DNA of 64,000 bases from Bradyrhizobium sp. CCBAU 51765 (GTDB lineage Bacteria > Pseudomonadota > Alphaproteobacteria > Rhizobiales > Xanthobacteraceae), in NCBI RefSeq assembly GCF_015291725.1, contig NZ_CP030038.1, positions 558,001 to 622,000 of the forward strand. The letters run 5' to 3'. Below the pieces are notes generated by a model. The model was not told where the DNA came from and made no database searches. It saw only the letters and a program-made list of their open reading frames with translations. The position numbers and the translations under genes are program-made. Positions 9,160-18,138 of this stretch are shown piece after piece. Within the stretch, counting starts at the first letter, position 1; each line of letters starts with the position of its first letter.

Positions 9160-9466
9160 GGGCTCTCACTTGCAAACGCGGAGAACGGGAACCTGTCGGG
9201 CAATGCCGCAGGGCGGGAAGAGTACGCAACGCAACAAAATAAGCATTTTCAAAGGGCTCACGCTACCGTTTTGTGCGGCACGGTTAATTGCAGAGCAAAA
9301 TCTTGCTTGCGAAAGCGCCAAGAACGCTATTTTGAATGCGTTGCGGCATGAATTCGGAGACCGTCCGATTGACATGCCTCAACGACGTTAACAGGATGCC
9401 ATTCGAGACTGGCGAGCCGTCTTTTCCCCAGCCCCGTCTGCCCCCTTTCAAACCCAGGAGATGCCC
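9160..9466. promoter_or_regulatory. phaR-phaA divergent promoter region
   Basis: This 307-bp spacer has lower GC than its flanks. TGCGGCA occurs twice (9274-9280 and 9342-9348), the second inside ATGCGTTGCGGCAT, an ATGC/GCAT inverted pair; TTGCTTGCGAAAGCG lies between them. PhaR proteins are known to bind TGC/GCA-rich sites, so these are candidate operators. Just before phaA is the Shine-Dalgarno AGGAG, six bases from the ATG at 9467. Confidence 0.4.
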
Positions 9467-10645
<1,179 letters not shown>

Positions 10646-10769
10646 CGAAAACCTTGCACGGAGCTGACGCGTGCGCTGCACACGTCAGCGCGTGCGTTGC
10701 ACGCGACCAAAAAGGCAGCGGTTGCAAATCAAATATTCTTCGCAACCACGCAGGCCTCGACTAAAGAGA

Positions 10770-10802
10770 AACGCCCGGCTCACGCCGGGCGTTTTGTTCT
10801 TG
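10770..10802 (+). terminator. Intrinsic terminator downstream of phaA
   Basis: AACGCCCGGC, loop TCAC, then GCCGGGCGTT forms a 10-bp perfect stem followed by TTGTTCTTG. It lies 125 bp after the phaA stop and 85 bp before phaB, so it separates the two transcripts. Confidence 0.85.
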
Positions 10803-10886
10803 ATGTCCGTCAAACGTCCCGCATAATCCGTAGCTAAAAACAATCACGTCAGAAGCGTCCGAAGAGTCCAAGGGAAGGAATACGAT

Positions 10887-11612
10887 ATGGCACGTGTTGC
10901 ACTGGTGACGGGTGGTACGCGGGGCATCGGAGCGGCAATCAGCAAGGCGCTGAAGGCGGCCGGCTACAAGGTCGCGGCGAACTATGCCGGCAACGATGCG
11001 GCGGCGGAGAAGTTCAAGGCCGAGACCGGCATCGCCGTCTACAAATGGGACGTCAGCAACTTCGACGCCTGCGCGGAGGGCGTGAAGAAAGTCGAAGCCG
11101 ATCTCGGGCCGATCGAGGTGCTGGTCAACAATGCCGGCATTACCCGGGATACCGCCTTCCACAAGATGACGCTCGATCAGTGGACCGCCGTCATCAACAC
11201 CAATCTGGGCTCGCTGTTCAACATGACGCGCCAGGTCATCGAGGGGATGCGCGCGCGCAAGTTCGGCCGCATCATCTCGATCTCGTCGATCAACGGCCAG
11301 AAGGGGCAGTTCGGTCAGGTCAACTATTCCGCGGCGAAGGCCGGCGACGTCGGCTTCACCAAGGCGCTCGCGCTCGAGAACGCCAAGGGCGGCATCACCG
11401 TCAATGCGATCTGCCCGGGCTACATCAACACCGAAATGGTGCAGGCGGTGCCGAAGGACGTCCTGGAGAAGAACGTGATCCCGCAGATCCCGGTCAGCCG
11501 GCTCGGCGAGCCCGAAGAGATTGCGCGCGCGGTCGTGTTCCTCGCGGCCGACGAGTCCGGCTTCATCACCGGCTCAACCCTGACGGTCAACGGCGGCCAG
11601 TACATGGTGTGA
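10887..11612 (+). CDS. phaB: Acetoacetyl-CoA reductase
   Basis: 241-aa short-chain dehydrogenase that makes (R)-3-hydroxybutyryl-CoA from acetoacetyl-CoA using NADPH. Cofactor loop TGGTRGIGAA, NNAG motif, catalytic Ser in ISISSINGQKGQFG, and YSAAK with Tyr and Lys are intact. NGQKGQFGQ and the C-terminal TVNGGQYM are PhaB hallmarks. The ATG at 10887 follows AAGGGAAGG. No polymerase (phaC) is in the window. Confidence 0.95.
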   Translation: MARVALVTGGTRGIGAAISKALKAAGYKVAANYAGNDAAAEKFKAETGIAVYKWDVSNFDACAEGVKKVEADLGPIEVLVNNAGITRDTAFHKMTLDQWTAVINTNLGSLFNMTRQVIEGMRARKFGRIISISSINGQKGQFGQVNYSAAKAGDVGFTKALALENAKGGITVNAICPGYINTEMVQAVPKDVLEKNVIPQIPVSRLGEPEEIARAVVFLAADESGFITGSTLTVNGGQYMV

Positions 11613-11647
11613 TGCGATCGCATCACGCGGGCTGATATTTTCCACGT

Positions 11648-11763
11648 CGTCATGCCCGGACTTGTCCCGGGCATGATGCCCTGTCATTCCGGGGCGCCGC
11701 GCCAGCGGCGAACCCGGAATCTCGAGGTCCCGGGTTCGGCTCTTCGAGCCGCCCCGGAACGAC
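11648..11763. repeat. Palindromic repeat family A copy 1, preceded by a short hairpin
   Basis: A hairpin GTCATGCCCGGACTTG...CCCGGGCATGA (11648-11676) is followed by the family A unit at 11683-11763: GTCATTCCGGGGCG, GAACCCGGAATCTCGAGG, CCCGGGTTCGG and GCCCCGGAACGAC. Other copies are at 24960-25039 and 45276-45354. It ends only 12 bp before the EamA start codon. Confidence 0.85.
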
Positions 11764-11774
11764 GAGGCCCTGGA

Positions 11775-12644
11775 ATGACTCCCCGCACCGCGACGCTGAT
11801 CGGATTGACCGCGATCCTGATGTGGTCGCTGCTGTCAGTGATGACGGTGGCGACCGGAAAGATCCCGGCGTTCCAGCTCGCCGCGATGACCTTCGCGATC
11901 GGCGGTGTCGTTGGGCTGTTCACCTGGATCGGGCGGAGCGAGGCGGCGAAAAGCCTGCGTCAACCGCTCGCCGTCTGGGTCGTCGGCGTCGGTGGCCTGT
12001 TCGGCTATCATGCGCTGTATTTTCTCGCGCTGCGCTTTGCGCCGCCGGCCGAAGCGGGCCTTCTGAACTACCTGTGGCCGCTGCTCATCGTGCTGTTCTC
12101 GTCATTCCTGCCCGGCGAGCGGCTGGCCGCGCATCACATCATCGGCGCAGTCCTCGGCCTCGTCGGCACCGTGCTGCTGTTCGCCGGCAATACCTCCGGC
12201 TTCGCGCCGGGGACGCTGCCGGGATTGATCGCGGCCTTCATCGCCGCTTTCGTCTGGGCGACCTATTCGGTGCTGTCGCGCCGTTTGAAGGCGGTGCCGA
12301 CCGACGCGGTCGCGGGCTTCTGCCTCGCCACCGCCGTGCTCGCCGCAGTGATGCATGTCGCGCTGGAGACCACCGTGTGGCCGGAGACCACGCTGCAATG
12401 GCTTTCCGTGATTGCACTCGGCATCGGCCCCGTCGGCGCTGCCTTCTACGCCTGGGACATCGGCATGAAACGCGGCGACATCCACGTGCTCGGCGCCGCC
12501 TCCTACGCGACGCCGCTGCTCTCGACGGGATTCCTCATCGCTGCCGGGTTCGCCAAGGCCAGCGCCAACATCGCCCTTGCTGCGATCCTCATTGCCGGGG
12601 GAGGTCTGATCGCGGCCAAGGATATGGTGCTGCGAAAGCGATGA
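11775..12644 (+). CDS. EamA/DMT-superfamily transporter
   Basis: 289 aa. The first ATG after the repeat gives MTPRTATLIGLTAILMWSLL, a normal EamA start. Ten hydrophobic segments in two EamA halves are visible, for example WVVGVGGLFGYHALYFLALR and GLIAAFIAAFVWATYSVLSR. It resembles the YddG/RhaT-like drug/metabolite transporters, some of which export aromatic amino acids. Substrate unknown. The start codon lies 12 bp from the palindromic repeat, so its promoter must lie within or before that repeat. Confidence 0.85.
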   Translation: MTPRTATLIGLTAILMWSLLSVMTVATGKIPAFQLAAMTFAIGGVVGLFTWIGRSEAAKSLRQPLAVWVVGVGGLFGYHALYFLALRFAPPAEAGLLNYLWPLLIVLFSSFLPGERLAAHHIIGAVLGLVGTVLLFAGNTSGFAPGTLPGLIAAFIAAFVWATYSVLSRRLKAVPTDAVAGFCLATAVLAAVMHVALETTVWPETTLQWLSVIALGIGPVGAAFYAWDIGMKRGDIHVLGAASYATPLLSTGFLIAAGFAKASANIALAAILIAGGGLIAAKDMVLRKR

Positions 12645-12655
12645 TTGGCGTGGAG

Positions 12656-13078
12656 CTACGGCTCCCAGCCGGGCGGTGCGAGCTCGAAGCCTGCGAACTC
12701 GAACGCGGGCGCCACGGTGCAGCCGACCAGCGTCCATTCGCCCGTGGTTTCCGCCATCTGCCAGGCCTGCGCCGGCACGATCGCCTGCGGCCGCTCGCCG
12801 CCGACGAGGTCGGTGCCCAGCCGCACCTCATGCTGGGAGCAGCCGTCATGGGCGATGCGCAGCATCAAGGGGCTGCCGGCGTAGTAGTGCCACGTCTCGA
12901 CCGCATCGACGCGATGCCAGTGCGAACGCTCGCCGCGAGCCAGCAGGAAGTAGATCAGCGTCGAGCGCGAACGCCCGTTGGCGTCCGTGGCCAGATCGCG
13001 AAAGGTTTCGCGGTAATGCCCGCCTTCGGGATGCGGCCGGAGTTCGAGGCGCGCGATGATCTCGGCTGCGGTCGGCAT
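12656..13078 (-). CDS. Cupin_5 (DUF985) family protein
   Basis: 140 aa single-domain beta-barrel protein. Seen: ELRPHPEGGHYRETFRD near the N-terminus, STLIYFLLARGERSHWHRVD with the cupin His cluster, then ETWHYYAGSPLMLRI and APAFEFAGFELAPPGW. These are the conserved blocks of DUF985, cupins related to yeast YML079w, of unsettled function, possibly sugar or nucleotide-sugar binding. Convergent with the EamA gene (11 bp apart). Confidence 0.85.
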   Translation of the reverse strand: MPTAAEIIARLELRPHPEGGHYRETFRDLATDANGRSRSTLIYFLLARGERSHWHRVDAVETWHYYAGSPLMLRIAHDGCSQHEVRLGTDLVGGERPQAIVPAQAWQMAETTGEWTLVGCTVAPAFEFAGFELAPPGWEP

Positions 13079-13088
13079 CGATCCCCGT

Positions 13089-13130
13089 CAGGATTTGTTC
13101 TTCAGGACTTGTTCTTCAGGATTTGTTCTT
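13089..13130. repeat. Three 14-bp tandem repeats spanning the gloB stop codon
   Basis: CAGGATTTGTTCTT, CAGGACTTGTTCTT and CAGGATTTGTTCTT follow one another without gaps. On the minus strand the gloB TGA is formed at the junction of copies 2 and 3 (13116-13118), so the last two copies lie 3' of the gene, and copy number could alter the C-terminus. Confidence 0.9.
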
Positions 13131-13883
13131 GCGCTCGCGCAGTTCGCCGAACACCGCGGCGGCGTCCGCGCCCTTCATGTGCAGCTTGGCCGCGACCGCC
13201 GGCTCATCGGCGCGCAGGAATACGTTGGCGCGCTTCTCCTCGCCCAGCAGCACGGGAATGGTCGGCTTGTTCTCGGCCCGGAGCTTCGCCACTTCCGCGG
13301 CGCGCGCCTGGAGCGCCGCGTTGTCCGGCTCGATGGTGAGCGCGAACTTGACGTTGGACGCGGTGTATTCGTGGCCGCAATAGAGCTTGAAGTCGTCGGG
13401 CAGCGCCCGCAGCTTCAGAAGCGAATCCCACATCATCGGGTAGGTGCCCTCAAAGACGCGGCCGCAGCCGATCGAGAACAGCGTGTCGGCGGCGAAGACC
13501 GTCTTCTCGGTGTCGAACACGTAAGAGATGTGGTCGAGCGTGTGGCCGGGCGTCTCCACGACACGCGCCAGCAAATTGCCGATCTTCACCACGTCGGCGT
13601 TGGCGACACGCAGATCGACATTCGCGATCTCAGTCGTCTTGTCGTGCGGCGCCACGACGCGGCAATTGTATTTCTGCTTGAGTTCGGCAACCCCGCCGAC
13701 ATGATCGCCATGATGATGGGTGATCAGGATGTCGGTGAGCTGCCAGCCCTCGCGCTCCAGGGCCTGGAGGATGGGACCGGCCTCCGGCGCGTCGATCGAT
13801 GCCGTCGCCTTGGTTTCCACATCGTGGATCAGATAACCGAAATTGTCGTTTAAACAGGTGAAAGTACGAATTTCGGCGGCCAT
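13116..13883 (-). CDS. gloB: Hydroxyacylglutathione hydrolase (glyoxalase II)
   Basis: 255 aa, a typical length. Hydrolyses S-D-lactoylglutathione to glutathione and D-lactate, the second step of methylglyoxal detoxification. Metal motif THHHGDH, further ligands in ETPGHTLDHISY and FAADTLFSIGCGR, and the substrate-binding C-terminal domain beginning CGHEYTASNVKFA are all present. The start MAAEIRTFTCLNDNFGYL is the family start. Head-to-head with a methyltransferase-like gene 108 bp away, and its stop lies in a 14-bp tandem repeat. Confidence 0.95.
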   Translation of the reverse strand: MAAEIRTFTCLNDNFGYLIHDVETKATASIDAPEAGPILQALEREGWQLTDILITHHHGDHVGGVAELKQKYNCRVVAPHDKTTEIANVDLRVANADVVKIGNLLARVVETPGHTLDHISYVFDTEKTVFAADTLFSIGCGRVFEGTYPMMWDSLLKLRALPDDFKLYCGHEYTASNVKFALTIEPDNAALQARAAEVAKLRAENKPTIPVLLGEEKRANVFLRADEPAVAAKLHMKGADAAAVFGELRERKNKS

Positions 13884-13991
13884 GTCGTCTCCATCGGGCT
13901 CAGCCCCGCCAGACAAATATGGCGTTAACGTTGCGCAGGCAATGCAATATTCCGCGCGCAGCGGCGGCCATGCGCATGTTACATTGCCGTC

Positions 13992-14738
13992 ATGACCATC
14001 GACGTCGTCGACCTCCGCGAGTTCTATTCCCGCCGCCTCGGGATCGTGGCGCGGCAAATGATCAATCGCGGCATCAGGGAGCGCTGGCCAAGCGCCGAGG
14101 GTCAGCGCGTGCTCGGCATTGGTTATCCCACGCCCTATCTGGGATTGTTCCGCGAGGACGCCGAACGCTGCATCGCCTTCATGCCGGCGGCCCAGGGTGT
14201 CCTGAAATGGCCGACGGGACGACCGGCGCTGGCCTCGCTGGTCGACGAATACTCGCTGCCGCTTCCCGACGCCGCGGTCGACCGCATCCTCCTGGTCCAC
14301 GCGCTGGAGATGTCGGACGATCCGGCCGCGCTGCTGCGCGAGGTGTGGCGCGTACTGTCGCCGTCCGGGCGCGTGATTGCCGTGATCCCGAACCGGCGCG
14401 GGGTGTGGACCCGCACCGACAGCACGCCCTTCGGTCACGGCCGGCCCTATTCGCGCTCGCAGATCACCGAGCTGCTGCGCCAGACCTGGTTCACGCCGAC
14501 CGCCTGGGGCGAGGCGTTGTTCATGCCGCCCTATGCCGGAGGCTGGGTGCTGAAATCGGCGCAGATGTGGGAGCGCGCCGGCGCAGCGCTGTCACTGCCC
14601 TTTGCCGGCGTCCATATCGTGGAGGCGACCAAGCAGGTCTACCGCGCGATCCCTGCCAAGCGCGAGCGCGCGCGGCTCATTCCCTCGCTCGCGAAGCCGG
14701 TGCTGGTGCCGTCCCAGACGACAGCGACGCGCGGCTAG
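13992..14738 (+). CDS. Class I SAM methyltransferase-domain protein
   Basis: 248 aa. Middle region SLPLPDAAVDRILLVHALEM with DPAALLREVWRVLSPSGRVI is the Methyltransf_11 pattern. Motif I is divergent (VLGIGYPTPYLGLFRED lacks a clear GxGxG), so SAM binding is uncertain. The C-terminal half continues as a conserved extension with QTWFTPTAWGEALFMPPYAG. Divergent from gloB; the pairing suggests a shared regulatory region, but the substrate is unknown. Confidence 0.75.
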   Translation: MTIDVVDLREFYSRRLGIVARQMINRGIRERWPSAEGQRVLGIGYPTPYLGLFREDAERCIAFMPAAQGVLKWPTGRPALASLVDEYSLPLPDAAVDRILLVHALEMSDDPAALLREVWRVLSPSGRVIAVIPNRRGVWTRTDSTPFGHGRPYSRSQITELLRQTWFTPTAWGEALFMPPYAGGWVLKSAQMWERAGAALSLPFAGVHIVEATKQVYRAIPAKRERARLIPSLAKPVLVPSQTTATRG

Positions 14739-14740
14739 CT

Positions 14741-14764
14741 TCACCTCTCCCTATCGGAGAGGTG
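14741..14764. repeat. REP-like hairpin (CACCTCTCC...GGAGAGGTG)
   Basis: TCACCTCTCCCTATCGGAGAGGTG, a short-loop stem just after the methyltransferase stop. Same hairpin class as 40568-40599 and 46517-46541. Confidence 0.6.
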
Positions 14765-14805
14765 GCCCGTGCTTGCGGCTCCCACAGATTGAACCAACGC
14801 GCACC

Positions 14806-14846
14806 GTCAAAAACAAATCGTCCCGACGCGAGGCCGGGACGATTTC
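14806..14846 (-). terminator. Intrinsic terminator of the DUF4167 gene
   Basis: AAATCGTCCCG and CGGGACGATTT (14815-14845) form an 11-bp perfect stem with a 9-base loop. On the minus strand it is followed by TTTGTTTTTGACG, a T-rich tail, and it lies 27 bp after the DUF4167 stop. Confidence 0.85.
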
Positions 14847-14872
14847 AGTTCAGGACATCAGATCAGAAGTGG

Positions 14873-15646
14873 CTACTCGCCGGGGGCGACCTCGTCGCTG
14901 GACGCGACCGGGGCGGCCTCGCGCTCGGGGCGCGGGCCATGCGGCCGGCGCCGCCGCCGCGGATAGCGCTCGCCGCCACCGGCGCCCTCGAACCCGCCCT
15001 GGCCGCCATTGGCGGCGACATTCACTTGCGGCTGTGCGCCGGTGATGAAGGAGGGCAGGCGGTCGACGTTGCCGGCATCGGCGATGACGGGCTGCGGCTG
15101 GTTGGCGGGTTGCGGCTGATATTGCGGCTGTGCACGATGATCGCGTTCACGGTGCTCGCGCGGCTGCTGGTTGTCGCGCTGATAGGGCTGCTGGCCGTCG
15201 CGCTGCTGATGATCACGCTGGTGGTGATCGCGCGGGCCATCGCGGTCACGCGTGAAGGGCTGCTGCGGAGGCTGGGGGACGAAACCCGGCTCCTGGCCGA
15301 AGGCCGAGAAATTCTCGCCGTCATCCTCGCCGTCGTCGCTGCTGCTGACGGGCTCATCGCCGCGCGGCTGCTGGTTCTGGCGGAACTGCTCCTGGGCCGC
15401 CGCGATCAGGCGGAAGTAATGCTCGGCATGCTGGTAGTAGTTCTCGGCTGCAACGGGGTCGCCGGAGGAGCGCGCATCACGCGCAAGCTGGAGATACTTT
15501 TCAGCGATGTGCGAAGCGGTGCCGCGAATCTTGATGTCTGGTCCGTTGGACTCGTAGACCCGGGTCATCGGGTTCTGGCCGCGCCGGTTGTTGTTGTTAT
15601 TGTTGTTGCGGTTGCGCATCCGCTGCTTGTTCTGACCGTTTCTCAT
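14873..15646 (-). CDS. DUF4167 domain protein, predicted RNA-associated
   Basis: 257 aa. The N-terminus is basic and Asn-rich (MRNGQNKQRM, then a run of seven Asn). Next is the conserved DUF4167 block PDIKIRGTASHIAEKYLQLA and DPVAAENYYQHAEHYFRLI, then a long Gln/Pro/His/Arg-rich low-complexity tail with repeated RDHQQRD- and QPQ-type segments and an RRRRRPHG patch. The family is nearly universal in Alphaproteobacteria and sits beside prmC-prfA, as here. The basic disordered composition suggests RNA or ribosome binding; this is inference. Confidence 0.9.
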   Translation of the reverse strand: MRNGQNKQRMRNRNNNNNNNRRGQNPMTRVYESNGPDIKIRGTASHIAEKYLQLARDARSSGDPVAAENYYQHAEHYFRLIAAAQEQFRQNQQPRGDEPVSSSDDGEDDGENFSAFGQEPGFVPQPPQQPFTRDRDGPRDHHQRDHQQRDGQQPYQRDNQQPREHRERDHRAQPQYQPQPANQPQPVIADAGNVDRLPSFITGAQPQVNVAANGGQGGFEGAGGGERYPRRRRRPHGPRPEREAAPVASSDEVAPGE

Positions 15647-15836
15647 GTCCTGCCTTCGATTCCAGCCCTAAAGGTTGCACGCATTACTGATTGCTAGGAG
15701 TGACCTGGGGACAGCGGCTCACATCTCTCGCGCGCACCCCGCGCAAGCCGGATCGAGCCCTGCCAATGTTCGTCGACCGTCGCGTTCAACAAAGACGCGT
15801 TCCCCACCCGCCAGCATTCATTGCCAGCGAACCCAT

Positions 15837-15944
15837 TCATTTCGCCTGCCGAAACAAGCCCAGCTTTCTTGCGTAAGTCTTCAAGCGCAATATCAGGCTT
15901 TCGTTCACGTTGCGGTCGGAGAGCAGCGCAGCTCCACTGGCCAT
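15837..15944 (-). CDS. Candidate small ORF (35 aa) upstream of DUF4167
   Basis: Reads from ATG: an alanine/serine/leucine-rich start, then an amphipathic, protein-like helix VNESLILRLKTYARKLGLF, ending RQAK. The frame is closed by TGA shortly upstream. No convincing Shine-Dalgarno precedes the ATG; a GTG at the Val of VNES is an alternative start. It could be a leader peptide, a gene fragment or chance. Family unknown. Confidence 0.3.
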   Translation of the reverse strand: MASGAALLSDRNVNESLILRLKTYARKLGLFRQAK

Positions 15945-15988
15945 CGCGCTCAACAGGACCTGCGGCTTGGAACCTTTAAATCAGTAAA

Positions 15989-16067
15989 GCTCTCGCCCGA
16001 GAGCCCGGCTTTCACCCGTAGGTATACGGGGCCGGCACCGATGTGTTGAACGGAACGTAGTCGTTCC
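15989..16067 (-). ncRNA. Candidate structured RNA or compound terminator: three perfect hairpins
   Basis: Three 16-nt perfect hairpins lie within 79 bp: GCTCTCGCCCGAGAGC (15989-16004), CCCGTAGGTATACGGG (16015-16030) and GGAACGTAGTCGTTCC (16052-16067). CCGGC (16005-16009) and GCCGG (16031-16035) additionally enclose the middle hairpin. Read from prmC on the minus strand, the last stem is followed by TTTACTGATTT, so a terminator or processed 3' RNA of the prmC operon is one reading; a riboregulator of DUF4167 is another. Strand is inferred from the flanking genes. Confidence 0.4.
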
Positions 16068-16108
16068 CAGGCGATATTCCAAGAGGTTTTTGCAGCCCAA
16101 TCCGGCTT

Positions 16109-16990
16109 TTATGGGGGCATTTTTCGGGCCGAAACGGCCCGCGGAATGCCCGCCAGGTCGGCCTTGGGCGGCCGGTCAATTGATAACGCGGCGCCCCTCA
16201 TCAAGGTTTCAATATTTTCGGCCTGGCCCTGTCCGGCCTCGACGATCACCGCACCGCCGGGCGCGAGCCGTTCGGCCGCCTGGGGGATCAGCGCGCGGTA
16301 GGCGTCATATCCGTCATTGCCCCCGTCGAGCGCCAGATGCGGATCGTGCCCGCGCACCTCGATGCTTAGTTTCGGAATCTCGGCCGAGGGAATATAGGGC
16401 GGATTCGAGACGATGAGATCAAACGGGCCGCGGAGCGCAGCGGCGTAGGAGCAGGCGACGAAGGTGGCGCGGTCGGCGAGGCCGAGCGCGGCGGCATTGT
16501 CCCTGGCGGTTCTGAGCGCGTTCTGGCTGAGATCGGTGCCGACGCCGAAAGCATCCGGAATTTCGTGCAGCAGCGCGAGCAGGATCGCGCCGGATCCGGT
16601 GCCGATGTCGGCGATACGCGGCGGATGAGACGCCTGCCGCTCGCGAAATATCTCGAGTGCAAGCTCGACCACGGTCTCGGTATCGGGGCGCGGGACCAGG
16701 GTTGCTTCCGACAAGCGAAATGGCAGGCCCCAGAACTCGCGTGTTCCGAGGATGCGCGCCACCGGCTCGCCGGCGATGCGGCGCTGCGCATGCTGCGCGA
16801 GCCGCGATGCTTCGGCCGCGGTGAGGGGACGGGCAGCCTGCGCGACCAGGCCGGTGAGGTCGAGACCGAGCACCGCACCGATCAGGATGCGGGCGTCGAG
16901 CTCGGCTTCGTCGAGCTGTGCCGATCTCAACAGCGCAGCAAGCGTGCGCCGCGCACCCTCGATGGATTGTCCGGTGAAGGGGTTGCTCAC
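16109..16990 (-). CDS. prmC: Peptide chain release factor N5-glutamine methyltransferase
   Basis: 293 aa. Methylates the Gln of the GGQ motif of release factors. N-terminal helical domain, then SAM motif IADIGTGSGAILLALL, and the catalytic NPPY in LIVSNPPYIPSAEI, with VRGHDPHLALDGGNDG following as in PrmC. It lies three bases after its substrate gene prfA, and the pair is surely cotranscribed. Confidence 0.96.
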   Translation of the reverse strand: MSNPFTGQSIEGARRTLAALLRSAQLDEAELDARILIGAVLGLDLTGLVAQAARPLTAAEASRLAQHAQRRIAGEPVARILGTREFWGLPFRLSEATLVPRPDTETVVELALEIFRERQASHPPRIADIGTGSGAILLALLHEIPDAFGVGTDLSQNALRTARDNAAALGLADRATFVACSYAAALRGPFDLIVSNPPYIPSAEIPKLSIEVRGHDPHLALDGGNDGYDAYRALIPQAAERLAPGGAVIVEAGQGQAENIETLMRGAALSIDRPPKADLAGIPRAVSARKMPP

Positions 16991-16993
16991 GCC

Positions 16994-18082
16994 TCAGGCC
17001 GCCGCCGCACCTTGCGCAGCGAGCTGTGCGGCCTGGTGCTCCGTCGTCAGTGCGTCGATCAATTCGCCCAGGGCTTCACCCGCGATCACCTGCGGCAGCT
17101 TGTAGAGCGTGAGGTTGATGCGGTGATCGGTGACGCGCCCTTGCGGAAAATTATAGGTGCGGATGCGCTCGGAGCGGTCCCCCGAGCCGACCTTCTCCTT
17201 GCGCTCGGCGGAGCGTGCGGCGTCGACGCGTTGCCGCTCGGCGTCGTAGATGCGCGAGCGCAGGATGTTCATGGCGGAGGCGCGGTTCTTGTGCTGCGAG
17301 CGGCTGTCCTGCATCATCACCACGATACCGGTCGGGATGTGGGTGATGCGGATCGCCGATTCGGTCTTGTTGACGTGCTGGCCGCCCGCTCCTTGCGCGC
17401 GCATGGTCTCGATCCGCAGGTCATCGTTCTTGATGTCGACGTCGACGTCCTCGACCTCCGGCAGCACGGCCACCGTCGCGGCGGAGGTGTGGATGCGTCC
17501 CTGCGTTTCGGTGTCGGGCACGCGCTGCACGCGGTGCACGCCGGACTCGAACTTCAGCTTCGAGAACGCGCCGCGGCCCTGCACCTCCGCGATGATTTCC
17601 TTGTAGCCGCCGACGGTGCCTTCGCTGGCCGAGATCACCTCGACCTTCCAGCCCTGAAGGCTGGCAAAGCGCTCGTACATTCGGAACAGGTCACCGGCGA
17701 ACAGCGAAGCTTCGTCGCCGCCGGTACCGGCACGGATTTCCAGCACCACGTTGCGGTCGTCCATGGCGTCCTTCGGCAACAGCGCGATGCGGATCTTCTG
17801 GACCAGCTCCTCGATCTTTGGCGTCAGCTCGTCGCGTTCGGCCTCTGCCATGCTGCGCATCTCGGCATCGGTCGCGGGATCGGCGATCAGCGCCTCGGTA
17901 TCCGCGAACTCCTTGACGGCCGAGCGATAGGCCTTCACCGCCTCCACCAGCGGGGTGATCTCGGCGAGCTCGCGCGTGATCTGCACATAGCGCTCGGAGG
18001 TGAGCTGTCCGAGCGATTCGGCCTCGAGCGAGGCGTGATGCGCGAGCAGGACGTCCAGTTTGGCTTCGGGGAGTGACGACAT
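16994..18082 (-). CDS. prfA: Peptide chain release factor 1
   Basis: 362 aa. Recognises UAA and UAG and triggers peptidyl-tRNA hydrolysis. The codon-recognition tripeptide appears as PDT in [15 protein letters not shown] (PxT, as in RF1). The catalytic GGQ occurs in [17 protein letters not shown], followed by the RF-1 signature through [21 protein letters not shown] at 18082. Operon ptsP-prfA-prmC: 56 bp after ptsP and 3 bp before prmC. Confidence 0.97.
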   Translation of the reverse strand: MSSLPEAKLDVLLAHHASLEAESLGQLTSERYVQITRELAEITPLVEAVKAYRSAVKEFADTEALIADPATDAEMRSMAEAERDELTPKIEELVQKIRIALLPKDAMDDRNVVLEIRAGTGGDEASLFAGDLFRMYERFASLQGWKVEVISASEGTVGGYKEIIAEVQGRGAFSKLKFESGVHRVQRVPDTETQGRIHTSAATVAVLPEVEDVDVDIKNDDLRIETMRAQGAGGQHVNKTESAIRITHIPTGIVVMMQDSRSQHKNRASAMNILRSRIYDAERQRVDAARSAERKEKVGSGDRSERIRTYNFPQGRVTDHRINLTLYKLPQVIAGEALGELIDALTTEHQAAQLAAQGAAAA

Positions 18083-18138
18083 CGGTTCAGTCTCAATAGC
18101 GGCAAGAGGCGAGGCGACAGGACGCGGCGACAGGCCCG

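Larger units (their letters stand above)
15647..16108. other. 462-bp spacer between prmC and DUF4167, with structured elements
   Basis: Both flanking genes are on the minus strand. The prmC-proximal part holds three perfect hairpins (15989-16067). The DUF4167-proximal part holds a 35-codon open frame (15837-15944) and about 190 bp with nothing recognisable. A plus-strand frame crossing it lacks protein-like composition and was not called. Confidence 0.6.

Noticed and set aside
15675..16049. Plus-strand 124-codon frame in the prmC-DUF4167 spacer
   Set aside because: Low-complexity composition, no ribosome site, and it crosses perfect hairpins.
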